A DNA stretch of 64,000 nucleotides from contig NC_088680.1 in the NCBI RefSeq assembly GCF_950023065.1, positions 29,252,559 through 29,316,558 on the forward strand, given 5' to 3'. Below, one piece after another: positions 46,178-54,833 of this stretch (position 1 is its first letter; the number at the start of each line of letters is the position of its first letter). Both the position numbers and the translations under genes were made by a program. The notes under the pieces are model-generated. The model made no database searches. It saw only the letters and a list, made by a program, of their open reading frames with translations, and was not told the origin of the DNA. This stretch comes from Planococcus citri (taxonomy: Eukaryota; Arthropoda; Insecta; Hemiptera; Pseudococcidae).

Positions 46178-46224
46178 AGCCAGGAGCTAAGGAGCTTAAG
46201 GAGCAAATCCTTAGCTTCCTGGCT
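46178..46224. repeat. Short perfect-type hairpin
   Basis: AGCCAGGAGCTAAGGA pairs with TCCTTAGCTTCCTGGCT across a loop of about 14 bases, with one bulge. Its role is unknown. Confidence 0.6.
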
Positions 46225-46429
46225 TATAGTCGAGTATGCCCTGCTCAAACAAAAATAAACCTCTAAATGATCGCGAATGGGTGGTTCCAATGCAAGTTGA
46301 ATGGGCGGTTCCATGAACCAAAATTAATTAACCCTCGCCGAAACGGTAAAATAACCCCTCCCACACAACACTGATGAATGAAATATCAAAAATAATGACT
46401 TAAAATTATAATTCAATGCTATTTGACAT

Positions 46430-47684
46430 AACTGAGGGGGAGCCAAGGGTTTGAGATTTTACATGACCAAAGGGGGAAGGTTGGGTTTGAGATTTTTTTG
46501 TTTAGTCGTTCTAATGAGCGTTGAGAAATTTTTGATAACCAAGGGGTGGCAAGGTTTTGAGATTTCACTGAAGCTATAGTGCCTTAACATAACTAGGCGG
46601 TGGAAAGCGTTTGAGATTTTAGATAACACAGGGTGAGGCAAGGGGTTGAGATTTCACATAACCAAGAATGAGCCAAGGGTTTGAAGTTATTTTGTTGAAT
46701 CTTTCTTAATGAGGGTTGAAAAATTTTTGATAACCAAGGGGGAGGCGAGGGTTTGAGATTTTACATAACTAAGCGGTGCAAAGCGTTTGAGATTTTACAT
46801 AACCAAGGTGGAGGGAAGGGTTTAAGATTTCACATAACCAGGGGGAGGCAAGGGTTTGAGATTTTTTTATTTTGTCGTTCTAATGCGGTTTGAAAAATTT
46901 TACATAACCAAGGGGGAGGCAAGTGTTTCAGATTTTTTTGTTTAGTCGTTCTAATGAGGATTGAAAAATTTTACATGGCCAAGAGGGAGGACAGGGTTTG
47001 ATATTTTTTTGTTGAGCCGTTCTAATGAGTGTTGAAAAATTTTACTTGACCAAGGGGGAGGCAAGGGCCTGAGATTTCGGATAACGAAGGGGGTGGCAAG
47101 GGTTTGGGGGAGACAAGGGTTTCAGATTTTTTTGTTCAGTTGTTCTAATTAGATTAGAAAATTTTACATGACCAAGGGGGAGGCAAGGGTTTCAGATTTT
47201 TTTGTTTAGTCGTTCTGATGAGGATTGAAACATTTTACACAACCAAGGGGGAGGACACGGTTTGAGATTTTACGTGACCGAGGGGGAGGCAAGGGTTTCA
47301 GATTTTTTTGATGAGTTGTTCCGATGAGGATTGAAACATTTTACACAACCAAGGGGGAGGACAGGGTTTGAGATTTTTTGTTTGAGTCGTTCTAAAGAGG
47401 GTTGAAACATTTTACATGACCAAGGGGGAGGCAAGGGTTTCAGATTTTACATAACCAAGGGGGAGGCAAGGGTTTTAGATTTTTTTGTTGAGTCGCTCTA
47501 ATGCAGTTTGAAAAATTTTACATAACCAAGGGGGAGGCAAGGGTTTCAGATTTTTTTCGTTTAGTGGTTCTAATGAGGATTGAAAAATTTTACATGGCCA
47601 AGAGGGAGGACAGGGTTTGAGATTTTTTATTTGAGTCGTTCTAAAGAGGGTTGAAACGTTTTACATGACCAAGGGGGAGGCAAG
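46430..47684. repeat. G-rich satellite, left block
   Basis: Short units ACATAACCAAGGGGGAGGCAAGGGTTT-AGATTTT alternate with a longer unit that adds TTTGTTTAGTCGTTCTAATGAGGATTGAAAAATTTT. The 46430-46900 edge is the most diverged part. It ends exactly at the LTR retrotransposon (GCAAG at 47680-47684). Confidence 0.85.
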
Positions 47685-47951
47685 TGTTGTAGTCGGCGCG
47701 AAAATACTCATCGCCGAACCAACGAATATGTAAAAATACACGAACGCATAGTCGAATGTGTTTATTAACTCGTATGTTACAAGACTGCCGATGGCAGGAA
47801 AACCATATAGCCGCGAGAGCTAACGAGAGCTATATTCAAGGTCTAAAACTGGAGACATTATCGAGATGATTTATGACCTTCTCGAAGTGTTATGTAGGTA
47901 TAAATACATAGGTATAAAATACATGTACAATACGTATTTGAAGTCACCACA
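47685..47951 (-). repeat. 3' LTR of the Ty3/gypsy element
   Basis: 267 bp running TGTTGTAGTCGG to GTCACCACA on the plus strand. On the element strand an AATAAA lies at 47761-47766 and TATA-like ATTTTATAC/ATTTATAC lie near 47892-47925. Confidence 0.95.
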
Positions 47952-47964
47952 CTCCTCCCTGTCA
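47952..47964 (-). promoter_or_regulatory. Polypurine tract (plus-strand primer site)
   Basis: On the element strand GACAGGGAGGAG sits directly against the inner edge of the 3' LTR. Confidence 0.75.
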
Positions 47965-48037
47965 TAAAAATTTAAAACACACAAGTAAAATTTAAAACAA
48001 AATGCAAAGATGGGTAATTTACATCTTATAAAATACA

Positions 48038-48768
48038 TCAATCATATTTTAGGAAATCGGGAGGTCGGCGATTTCGTTCTGATCGTCTCAATTGAACATG
48101 GGATGGAATTGATTTTTCTCTCTCCAGTTCGTAATGTAGTATTTGTGGTAATTCAGGAGTTGTTGAAATTACAGTTGATTTTGGAGTAGAATTTCGAATT
48201 TGATCAGCACTTCGTCGAACTGTTTCTCCTGTTTCAAGTTTGGCCAAGTAAGTAGATGAGCCAATGGTACTTGTAATGATGGCAGGCGCCCATTTGTTTG
48301 ATGTGCCGAACATGCGAACCAGTACTGCCTCTCCGTCCTTGAATTTATGATTTACGGACATGGTTGGTGACAATTTTCCTCGAAAATCGCGAGATGGATT
48401 GTACCGCATGAGGTCGAGTCGCGATTGTAAATTACGACCAAATAATAGTTCAGCTGGGCTGCGGCCTGTAGTACTGTTTGGTGCTCGCCGATAACTGAAT
48501 AAAAATCTTGCCAAACGTTGATGTATTGGGTGAGTTGCGTCTGCTTTTATTGCCTCTTTGAAAATACGTACATAACGTTCAGCTTGGCCATTACTTCTCG
48601 GATGGTAAATTGTCGTGAATAAATGACGAATACCATTCTTTCGAGTGAATTTAGAGAACTCTGTAGAAGCGAATTGTGGGCCATTATCGGAGACCAAGGT
48701 TATAGGTAACCCAAAGCGAGAGAAAATATTACGTAGAGCAATAATTGTCGCTTCACTGGTAGTTGAGG
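48038..48768 (-). pseudogene. Ty3/gypsy integrase, catalytic core end and C-terminal part
   Basis: This is the downstream piece of the split integrase. It is open from the P-type insertion border (48768) to a stop at 48038. It contains VSDNGPQFAS, the second Asp of the D-D-E triad. HPRSNGQAERYVRIFKEA carries the catalytic Glu. FSYRRAPNSTTGRSPAELLFGR follows, typical of the K02A2.6-like group of Ty3/gypsy elements. The C-terminal part has a short all-beta region (KFKDGEAVLVRMFGTSNKWAPA) and an Arg-rich tail (QLRRSERNRRPPDFL), with no chromodomain recognised. The first catalytic Asp lies in the piece at 52951-53742. The 4182-bp insertion plus its 7-bp duplication (4189 bp) accounts exactly for the frame difference between the two pieces. 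Confidence 0.9.
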
Positions 48769-48800
48769 CACGACCCTCTCCATTTAACAGGCCGGAACCG
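48769..48800. repeat. Left terminal inverted repeat of the P-like element
   Basis: CACGACCCTCTCCATTTAAC then AGGCCGGAACCG. It pairs with 52919-52950, with one G/A difference. Confidence 0.93.
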
Positions 48801-49394
48801 CTGCTAACGGCAACGCCGCATTTTCGTGTTTATCAGGCCCAGAATGATTAGCGCTCGTAACATCGCAAAAATGACTGAAAAAAGAACAGAGAACACAGAA
48901 ATTTTTCGTTTTTATTCATTTTTATTAAATTCATTTTTTCACATCTGATTTTTCTTAATTATAATCAACTCTGTAAACAAAATAATAATTATCAATAGTG
49001 GTACAACGTAGTAATTAAGTGGTATTCGTTTAATCACATTAAATGCAAATTCAAGGAACAGGCGAACACTTAAAAAAATATTTTAGTCAATATTTAACAA
49101 AAATTAGAGATCCTTATTCTTATTTGAAACATGTCACCGTTGTACTACTTGTTCAAATTAATATCACAATTCACAATGAAGGTATACATTATAAATTTAT
49201 AAAGGAACAATAAATTCATCATTAAAAGAACACACAAACGAATTAAAAATACGTGCATAAAGAAATTAGAAAATAGAAATATTTTGGAAAAATCAAAGAT
49301 TATTCATCATGACTTAAGTTGATTAATATTGAAATTCAAAAAAAATTCAAATTCTAACATTGCAGTGAAATACTGAAATATAGAATATAGATAA

Positions 49395-49660
49395 CTAACT
49401 TTGGAAGTTTGAATTTTGAAATTGAAAAAATCAAATGAAAGCTTAATAAGTAATTGAATATTAAATTGAAACTTGAAACTTCAAACTTTGGAAGTTTGAA
49501 ATTAAAAACTAAAAAAATCAAATGAAACCTTAATAAGTAATTGAATATTAAATTGAAACTTCAAACTTTGAAAGTTTGAAAGTTTGAAATTAAAAACTGA
49601 AAAAAATCAAATAAAAACTTAAAAATTGAATAATGAATTGAAACTTGAAACCTATGGCAA
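49395..49660. repeat. Internal ~80-87-bp tandem repeat, three copies, in the P-like element
   Basis: AACTTTG-AAGTTTGAA-TT, AAAAAATCAAAT-AAA-CTTAA and ATTGAATATTAAATTGAAAC recur at 49397, 49484 and 49564. It lies in the noncoding 3' region (48860-49758) between the transposase stop and the left end. Confidence 0.75.
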
Positions 49661-49758
49661 ATTTCAAGCATTGGAAAAAAGCAAAAAAAAAAAATTCTAA
49701 AAAATAAGGAAAACGTTGACGTAAGCATAAGCAATGAAAATAAGCGATAAAATAACAT

Positions 49759-51798
49759 TTAATTAGGATTATTGAAAACTTGAACTTTTCTCTTTTTCGT
49801 TTTTGGTTCGGACACAGATAAAATATCATTTTTCATTTTTGTGTAATTATTCAAGACAATATTTGTACAGGTTTTTACAATCCTTTTAAAAATATCAGAG
49901 TAATCATTATGACATGCACATTTTTGATCAAAAATATCATTCAAGGAACGATCATAACGTCGAATTGCAAGGAAACTGAGTGTCATTAAAAGCTCTCTCT
50001 GTTTTCCATGATTAAGAAAATCCTTTTCAAATTCTACAGTAATTAAAATACGAAAAATACAAAGTACATGACGACATACTTCTACAACACAGCTTTGAGG
50101 TACAGTTAAACCACCTCTATTAATCTCTTCAAAGTATACATCATTTATTTCTTCTTCTGATTGCACTAATTCGTGACATAAGATACATTTTGTAGAGGAT
50201 ACAATCTTAAAAGATATGAAACCAGAAATGTAAAATAGAGACGATTCTTCTAGTTCCCATTCTAAATATTCACTATCTAAGATTCTTTCAAATAAAGTAA
50301 CATCAATTTCCGCATCAGATATATTAAAATCATGGTCTAAAAGACTTGGAATGAATTTTATTTTACCAAATTTTGCCGACTTCAGCCCTAACAGACTTTT
50401 TACTCGAATTTTTCGTTCTGATTCCAAAATTTGAACAACAGAAACATTGTAATGACTGCCTGAAAGTTGTCTATAGAGACAGAAACGTTCTTCCAAATTA
50501 TCCGTCTGAACTTTTCCTGGTAACACGTATGGGACTTTTAACTCATTAATCGAATATTTAATGAACTCAATCATACCTTTCGTTGATGTCAAAATAGCAT
50601 TAAATGTATCTGTAGTCAACCCTACGCAATTTTTATTATTCTGCCAGGTCTGAAGCCAAAGTACAAAATTATTTAAAAAAACGAAACGTTCATCATCAGC
50701 ACTAGTAAATGGATCACACCAAGAATTTCTAGAGAACTTTCCGCGGAATTTATTTTTAATATTCATAATATACCACCATTTGAGAATAATATCAATGAAC
50801 AAAAAAGTACCTTCATTATGAACTACTTGTTTTTCGTTTTTTGAATCGAAATCATCTTTTAAAGCAACATAAGTGCTATCATTGAAAATATTAACAACCA
50901 ACACTACTTTTTGCCTCTCCAGATTGGTTGGGTATAAACTTTTAAAATTCAATCGGAACCCTTTTTTAATAATTTCCAATTTGTGAAGCTGATAAAAATT
51001 ACGAATTTCTGTAAATTTAGCATAACACAGTTCAGGATTTTCTGAAAAATCCCCAAATTTTGGAAAAATGAACGTTTTGCCATAATCTTTCAGGTTAAGC
51101 CAATTATTTCGAACATTTTTGAAAATATGTACTGTATCATACATTGCAATTAATTTATTAGGTTGCTTTAAAATTTCAGATTCGGATTTTAAAAGATTAC
51201 TAAACATGTTTCGGTTCACTCTATTATTATCTGAAATAACTATCAAAATTTTGAAACCAACTTTAATCAACAATTCCATCACCTTGAGACATAAATTTAA
51301 TAAATCATCTCCTGTTAAATTTTTTACAGGGTGCAAGCTAACTACCTCTTTGAAACGACCAAAAGCAGAAGAGATTAAAAAAGCTTGAACTGTACGAGCT
51401 TCTACCACTTTTTCAGTATTTTCAGCATAACCAATAATTTCTCCTCCTTTGTATTCAGCACGAGGTTTTACATATATTTCATCGATTTGTAGCACAACAA
51501 ATTTTTCCTGCTCAGACAATAATTTTATTTTACTTTGCAAGAAATGTTGGTTTTCTTCATAACACTTTGGAGAAATATGGAAAGAGGAACACAGTCGTTG
51601 CAAGTACTTCGGATGGGGTAGAATTAAATGATGGGTTTCACGAATGGATATGTAGGAACTTGATGATTGGGAATAAATCATGAAACACCACACCATTGTA
51701 TCGGTGGAGTAGTGCAAATCATGTGGATTAGTAAAAACCAATTCAAACTGTTCAAAAATAAAACTAAGAGCAACGATGTTTTCGTTTTCATTCTCCAT
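49759..51798 (-). CDS. P-element-type transposase (THAP9-like catalytic region)
   Basis: 679 codons, uninterrupted, on the minus strand. The N-terminal 90 residues (ALSFIFEQFELVF, YSTDTMVWCFMIYS) resemble the helix-turn-helix region of P transposases. An RNase H-like fold follows. VVLQIDEIYVKPRAEYKGG at about residues 99-117 carries the first Asp, and LIVISDNNRVNRNMFSNLL near 190 carries the second. YDTVHIFKNVRNNW near 220 is the conserved D-x2-H-x3-N-x-RN block. Near residue 450 LPGKVQTDNLEERFCLYRQL provides the Glu-containing C-terminal signature of P/THAP9 enzymes. The tail is Lys-rich (KMKNDILSVSEPKTKKRKV), a likely nuclear localisation signal. An ATG starts this ORF, but the same frame continues upstream through two stops to the THAP ORF, so the real protein is probably made by splicing. 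It cuts and pastes the element by binding the 32-bp ends. Confidence 0.9.
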   Translation of the reverse strand: MENENENIVALSFIFEQFELVFTNPHDLHYSTDTMVWCFMIYSQSSSSYISIRETHHLILPHPKYLQRLCSSFHISPKCYEENQHFLQSKIKLLSEQEKFVVLQIDEIYVKPRAEYKGGEIIGYAENTEKVVEARTVQAFLISSAFGRFKEVVSLHPVKNLTGDDLLNLCLKVMELLIKVGFKILIVISDNNRVNRNMFSNLLKSESEILKQPNKLIAMYDTVHIFKNVRNNWLNLKDYGKTFIFPKFGDFSENPELCYAKFTEIRNFYQLHKLEIIKKGFRLNFKSLYPTNLERQKVVLVVNIFNDSTYVALKDDFDSKNEKQVVHNEGTFLFIDIILKWWYIMNIKNKFRGKFSRNSWCDPFTSADDERFVFLNNFVLWLQTWQNNKNCVGLTTDTFNAILTSTKGMIEFIKYSINELKVPYVLPGKVQTDNLEERFCLYRQLSGSHYNVSVVQILESERKIRVKSLLGLKSAKFGKIKFIPSLLDHDFNISDAEIDVTLFERILDSEYLEWELEESSLFYISGFISFKIVSSTKCILCHELVQSEEEINDVYFEEINRGGLTVPQSCVVEVCRHVLCIFRILITVEFEKDFLNHGKQRELLMTLSFLAIRRYDRSLNDIFDQKCACHNDYSDIFKRIVKTCTNIVLNNYTKMKNDILSVSEPKTKKRKVQVFNNPN

Positions 51799-51942
51799 GA
51801 TAGAAATTCATTTAGAAAAATTTTTTCGAATAGCAGCCAAACACGCATTTTTCTCACTCACTTCAACGTTTTGATGTTTATATCTCGCAAGAATATTGTC
51901 CAGCTGAGACCACAATTCGAGTTTGCTGTTAGACGGTAGAAC
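51799..51942 (-). other. Linker between THAP and transposase ORFs with candidate small exon
   Basis: In the frame common to both ORFs, this 144-bp stretch is bounded by TAG (51943-51945) and contains TGA (51808-51810). Between them about 43 codons are open and include KLELWSQLDNILARY, an amphipathic stretch suited to the dimerisation coiled coil that follows the THAP domain in P transposases. A GTGAGT lies inside it (near 51855) and a CTAACAG acceptor-like site near 51928. Splicing around the stops is therefore plausible but not shown. Confidence 0.5.
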
Positions 51943-52524
51943 CTAATTGAAGTCGAAGTTGGTGAGAGTGACATTACGAACACGAATTTCACAAAAAAAA
52001 GTAGAGTAAATTTTCACTGACGATGTTACAACAGGGGTATCGTCTATTAAATAAAATAACCCGAATTCATCAGTAATTTTTACATACCACCCAGCTTGCA
52101 TGTAGCGATTGTTTACTTCTGTTTTGAATACTTCGAAGCTTTTAATGTGATCTGATTCCAACCACATTTCAACATCATTGTTGTGATTTTCGATGTACTC
52201 TTCTCTTCTTTTTGCTGGGTCAGTTCTCAATTTTGGTTTCTCAGGTTCACTGAGGTACTGTGGTACATTTTCGTGATGCACTAGCGGTATCGCATTCGGA
52301 TTCAATTTCGTACGGGATCCGGTGCTGTCGATATCGGAGCTATGGAAATGATTGATACAGATGACTGAGTTTTTGGTGGGTGCCCAATCTTTTCGCGACA
52401 CTTTCTTAATCCATTTTCTATGTACCTCAGGATATTTCTCCGCATTTGGAAACGAGAACACTTTGACATATGGTGTTCCACGATAATTACTTTTGCACTC
52501 GGGCATACAGCATTTGTTTACCAT
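51943..52524 (-). CDS. THAP-type zinc-finger ORF of the P-like element (N-terminal transposase exon)
   Basis: The start chosen is the ATG at 52524, because MVNKCCMPECKSNYRG is the canonical beginning of a THAP domain; upstream codons in the same frame are not domain-like. The C2CH ligands are visible as C-x3-C near residues 6-10 and C-x2-H in VICINHFHSSDI near 60, with the conserved Trp in HRKWIKKV and a proline box NAIPLV near 85. THAP domains bind the terminal DNA of P elements. About 110 more residues follow, with acidic and aromatic content (VEMWLESDHIKSFEVFKTEV) and no recognised domain. The ORF ends at TAG, in the same frame as the catalytic ORF downstream. Confidence 0.85.
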   Translation of the reverse strand: MVNKCCMPECKSNYRGTPYVKVFSFPNAEKYPEVHRKWIKKVSRKDWAPTKNSVICINHFHSSDIDSTGSRTKLNPNAIPLVHHENVPQYLSEPEKPKLRTDPAKRREEYIENHNNDVEMWLESDHIKSFEVFKTEVNNRYMQAGWYVKITDEFGLFYLIDDTPVVTSSVKIYSTFFCEIRVRNVTLTNFDFN

Positions 52525-52624
52525 GATTTCGTCGTGAATAAAATCAAAATCATGAAATAATAACACTGGAACAATACATCCGAGTAAAATAACGAATATT
52601 GATCGCGAAAACACTCGCAAATAT

Positions 52625-52918
52625 TGTAATAAAATAACACAAGCGGGTGAAAATCATATTGTTGCCATTACGTTGCTTTGACACTCCAGTACGCACTTAA
52701 TCACCATTATTTCGTTGAAAAAAGTGATGAAATATCAACAATCGCACGAAATATCAACAATTGCAAACATACAAGTGAATTGTAGAAAAATTAATCGAGA
52801 AAACACTCGCAAATATACCCATTAAATATGAAAAATTCGTGAAAAAGTAATTAATTTCATATAATCGCCATTGCTAGATAACAAAACTTGGGCCTGATAG
52901 CCTTGTTGCCAAGTTTCA
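52625..52918. other. 5' noncoding region of the P-like element
   Basis: AT-rich leader between the right terminal inverted repeat and the THAP start. It contains the internal TATCAGGCCCA patch (about 52893-52903, in reverse complement) and repeated ATATCAACAAT-GCA stretches at 52731-52765. Confidence 0.55.
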
Positions 52919-52950
52919 CGGTTCTGGCCTGTTAAATGGAGAGGGTCGTG
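52919..52950. repeat. Right terminal inverted repeat of the P-like element
   Basis: CGGTTCTGGCCTGTTAAATG followed by GAGAGGGTCGTG; partner of 48769-48800. Confidence 0.93.
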
Positions 52951-53742
52951 GTTGAGGACATTGGAATCACCTCTAACCATTTGGAATACGCATCTACAAC
53001 TAATAGGTAGAATTTCTTCTCGTATTCGGCATAATCGATATGTAACCTGGACCATGGCACTGTAGCGAATTCCCATGGGTGAACTTCAGGTTTCGGATTT
53101 TGTAATTTTTGTTGACAATTTGGACAGGCTTTAACAAAGTTTTCGATATCCTTGTCAATATTTGACCAATAACAGAAATTTCTGCTCAAAGTTTTCATTT
53201 TAGTAGAGCCCATATGACCTAAATGAAGTTCTTCGAGTACCTTCTTCTGTAATGAGGTAGGAATTACAGTTCTGGTACCTCGGACCAATAGTCCGTTCAT
53301 AATATTAATTTCGTCGACTTCTTTTCCAGATTGAAGGTCATTTAAAATCTGCTTCAATTTTTCATCCTTCAAGGTTTCTTTTAGAAGCATATCATACGTA
53401 ATTGGTAGATTTTCTAGGCATTCTAAATGAAAAATGTCATGTACATCCTCCTCCTCAATGAGCTTTTTGGAAGGTTTAGGAAAACGAGAACAAAAATCGG
53501 CATTGCCATTTTTCTCAGAAGTTCGATATTGAATATCAAAATTGAAATCTGATAAATATAATGCATAATGCTGCATTCGAGTAGTTGATAAAGGGGGAAG
53601 AGATTTCATCGGATTAAAAATCTGAGTGAGAGGTTTATGGTCAGTAATTAACGTAAAATGTTTGCCATAAAGATAAATGAAAAATTTCTTCACTGCCCAA
53701 ACAATTGCAAGGGCTTCCTTATCAATTGTACTATATTTGCGC
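52951..53742 (-). pseudogene. Ty3/gypsy RNase H end and integrase N-terminal part
   Basis: This piece lies between the two nested insertions. It opens with the RNase H continuation (KEALAIVWAVKKFFIYLYG, ITDHKPLTQIFNPMKSLPP, then DIQYRTSEKNGNADFCSRFP). Next comes the integrase H2C2 zinc-binding module (ELHLGHMGSTKMKTL and CPNCQQKL). The start of the catalytic core is WSRLHIDYAEYEKKFYLLVV with the first catalytic Asp, then AYSKWLEVIPMSS. The open frame runs into the P-like element, where codons are read through its terminal repeat to a TAA at about 52932. Everything in the host part is intact and in frame with 54230-54833 once the 487-bp insert plus 8-bp duplication (495 bp) is discounted. Confidence 0.9.
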
Positions 53743-54229
53743 TAGAGCCCTGCGCCGCCGCGCCGCGCCGCCGCCGCCACCGATTTTTCAAACATTTTTC
53801 AAGCCGCCGCCGCCGTTTCAAAAATTACTTCAGCCGCCGCAGCCGCCGCCGAGTAATCTGCTTGGCTGAGCCGGCTCAATTCACTCAATCAGCAAATTTC
53901 AGGGGGATTTTTCGAATATTTTGACTTTTTCAAAAACAAAAATCAAAACTTTTCGTCATTAAAAACAGCCAATCTTTTCAGCTCGGAAAAAATTGGTATT
54001 TTCATTTGAGAAGTTGAATTTGATTTTGCTTTCCAATTTTTATTTTGGGGTAATTTTACAATTTACGAAAAATTACCCCAAAATTTCAACTTTGTAGCCG
54101 GCTAAGCCGCCGCCGAGCAAAATTTTGGCAGCCGCCAAGACCTTCGGCTGGAATCGGCTCCGCCGCCAGCCACAGTGCTGCGCATACTGTAGCCGCCGCC
54201 GATCATTTCGCTGTCGGCGCAGGGCTCTA
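53743..54229. mobile_element. GCC-rich hAT-type MITE, 487 bp
   Basis: The ends TAGAGCCCTGCGCCG and CGGCGCAGGGCTCTA are perfect 15-bp inverted repeats. The flanks are an exact 8-bp duplication ATTTGCGC (53735-53742, 54230-54237). TAGAG-type ends with 8-bp duplications fit the hAT superfamily. Both subterminal zones are runs of CCGCCG (53755-53860 and 54100-54205), in sharp contrast to the AT-rich centre, which has an inverted GGGGTAATTTT/AAAATTACCCC pair (54046-54082). No coding capacity. Confidence 0.9.
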
Positions 54230-54833
54230 ATTTGCGCTGTGTGCTATTTAAACTTTTTGAAGCAAAAGCTATGGGTCTTTCAGATCCATCAGGGAGTTTA
54301 TGAGATAGCACTGCGCCTAAACCAACTGACGAAGCATCAGTAGCTAAAATCAATGGCAAATCTTTATTAAAAGGAATTAGAACCCTATCACTGACGATTT
54401 CATCAGCAAGTTGCTTAAAAGCTGACTCACAGTTTTTTGTCCATTTGAACTTTTTGTCACTGCGGAGACGTTTATTCAAAGGTTCAATCAATGTCGCGAA
54501 ATTCGGAATAAATTGATGATAATGATTTGCCAACCCAATCAGACTTCGTAATTTTGAAACATCTGTTGGGCGTTGGGTTTTCAAAATCTTTTCGATTTTA
54601 TCTTTGGTTTTATGAATACCAAATTTATCGATTTTATAACCAAGATATTTCAAAGAAGTTTCGAAAAATGAACACTTCTCTTTATTTAGACGAATGTCAT
54701 TTTCCTGAAGAATTTTCAGAACCATTTCAAGTCTAGCTAATAGCTCTTCAGCAGAAGTTGCTTGAATTTTAATATCGTCGAAAAAGACAGAAACACCTTC
54801 AATGTTACCTAATAGGGAGTCAATATAACGTTG
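54230..54833 (-). pseudogene. Ty3/gypsy reverse transcriptase C-terminal half and RNase H start
   Basis: It is in the same frame as 54834-56558 and separated from it only by the TGA at 54834-54836. It contains the catalytic FFDD box (equivalent to YxDD), then EKCSFFETSLKYLGYKI, the connection FKWTKNCESAFKQLADEI and the RNase H opening LILATDASSVGLGAVL with its first Asp, then RPIAFASKSLNSTQ. The RNase H is cut by the MITE at 54229. All expected catalytic residues are visible, so the damage is limited to the stop and the insertion. Confidence 0.9.

Larger units (their letters stand above)
48769..52950 (-). mobile_element. P-element-like (THAP-transposase) DNA transposon, 4182 bp
   Basis: The ends are 32-bp terminal inverted repeats starting CACGACCCTCTCCATTTAAC with one mismatch (48769-48800 and 52919-52950). 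The flanking duplication is GTTGAGG (48762-48768 and 52951-52957). It contains a THAP DNA-binding ORF and a long P-type transposase ORF on the minus strand. Terminal inverted repeats of about 31 bp and a 7-8-bp duplication are typical of the P superfamily. It interrupts the integrase of the surrounding retrotransposon. The second conserved internal patch TATCAGGCCCA lies about 50 bases inside each end. Confidence 0.93.

Noticed and set aside
52822..53076. 84-codon antisense open frame across the P-like border
   Set aside because: Shadow of the integrase in a wrong frame running into the terminal inverted repeat.
53658..53924. Arg-rich 88-codon open frame (RRRRHRF, RRRRF)
   Set aside because: Produced by CCG/GCC runs of the hAT-type MITE.
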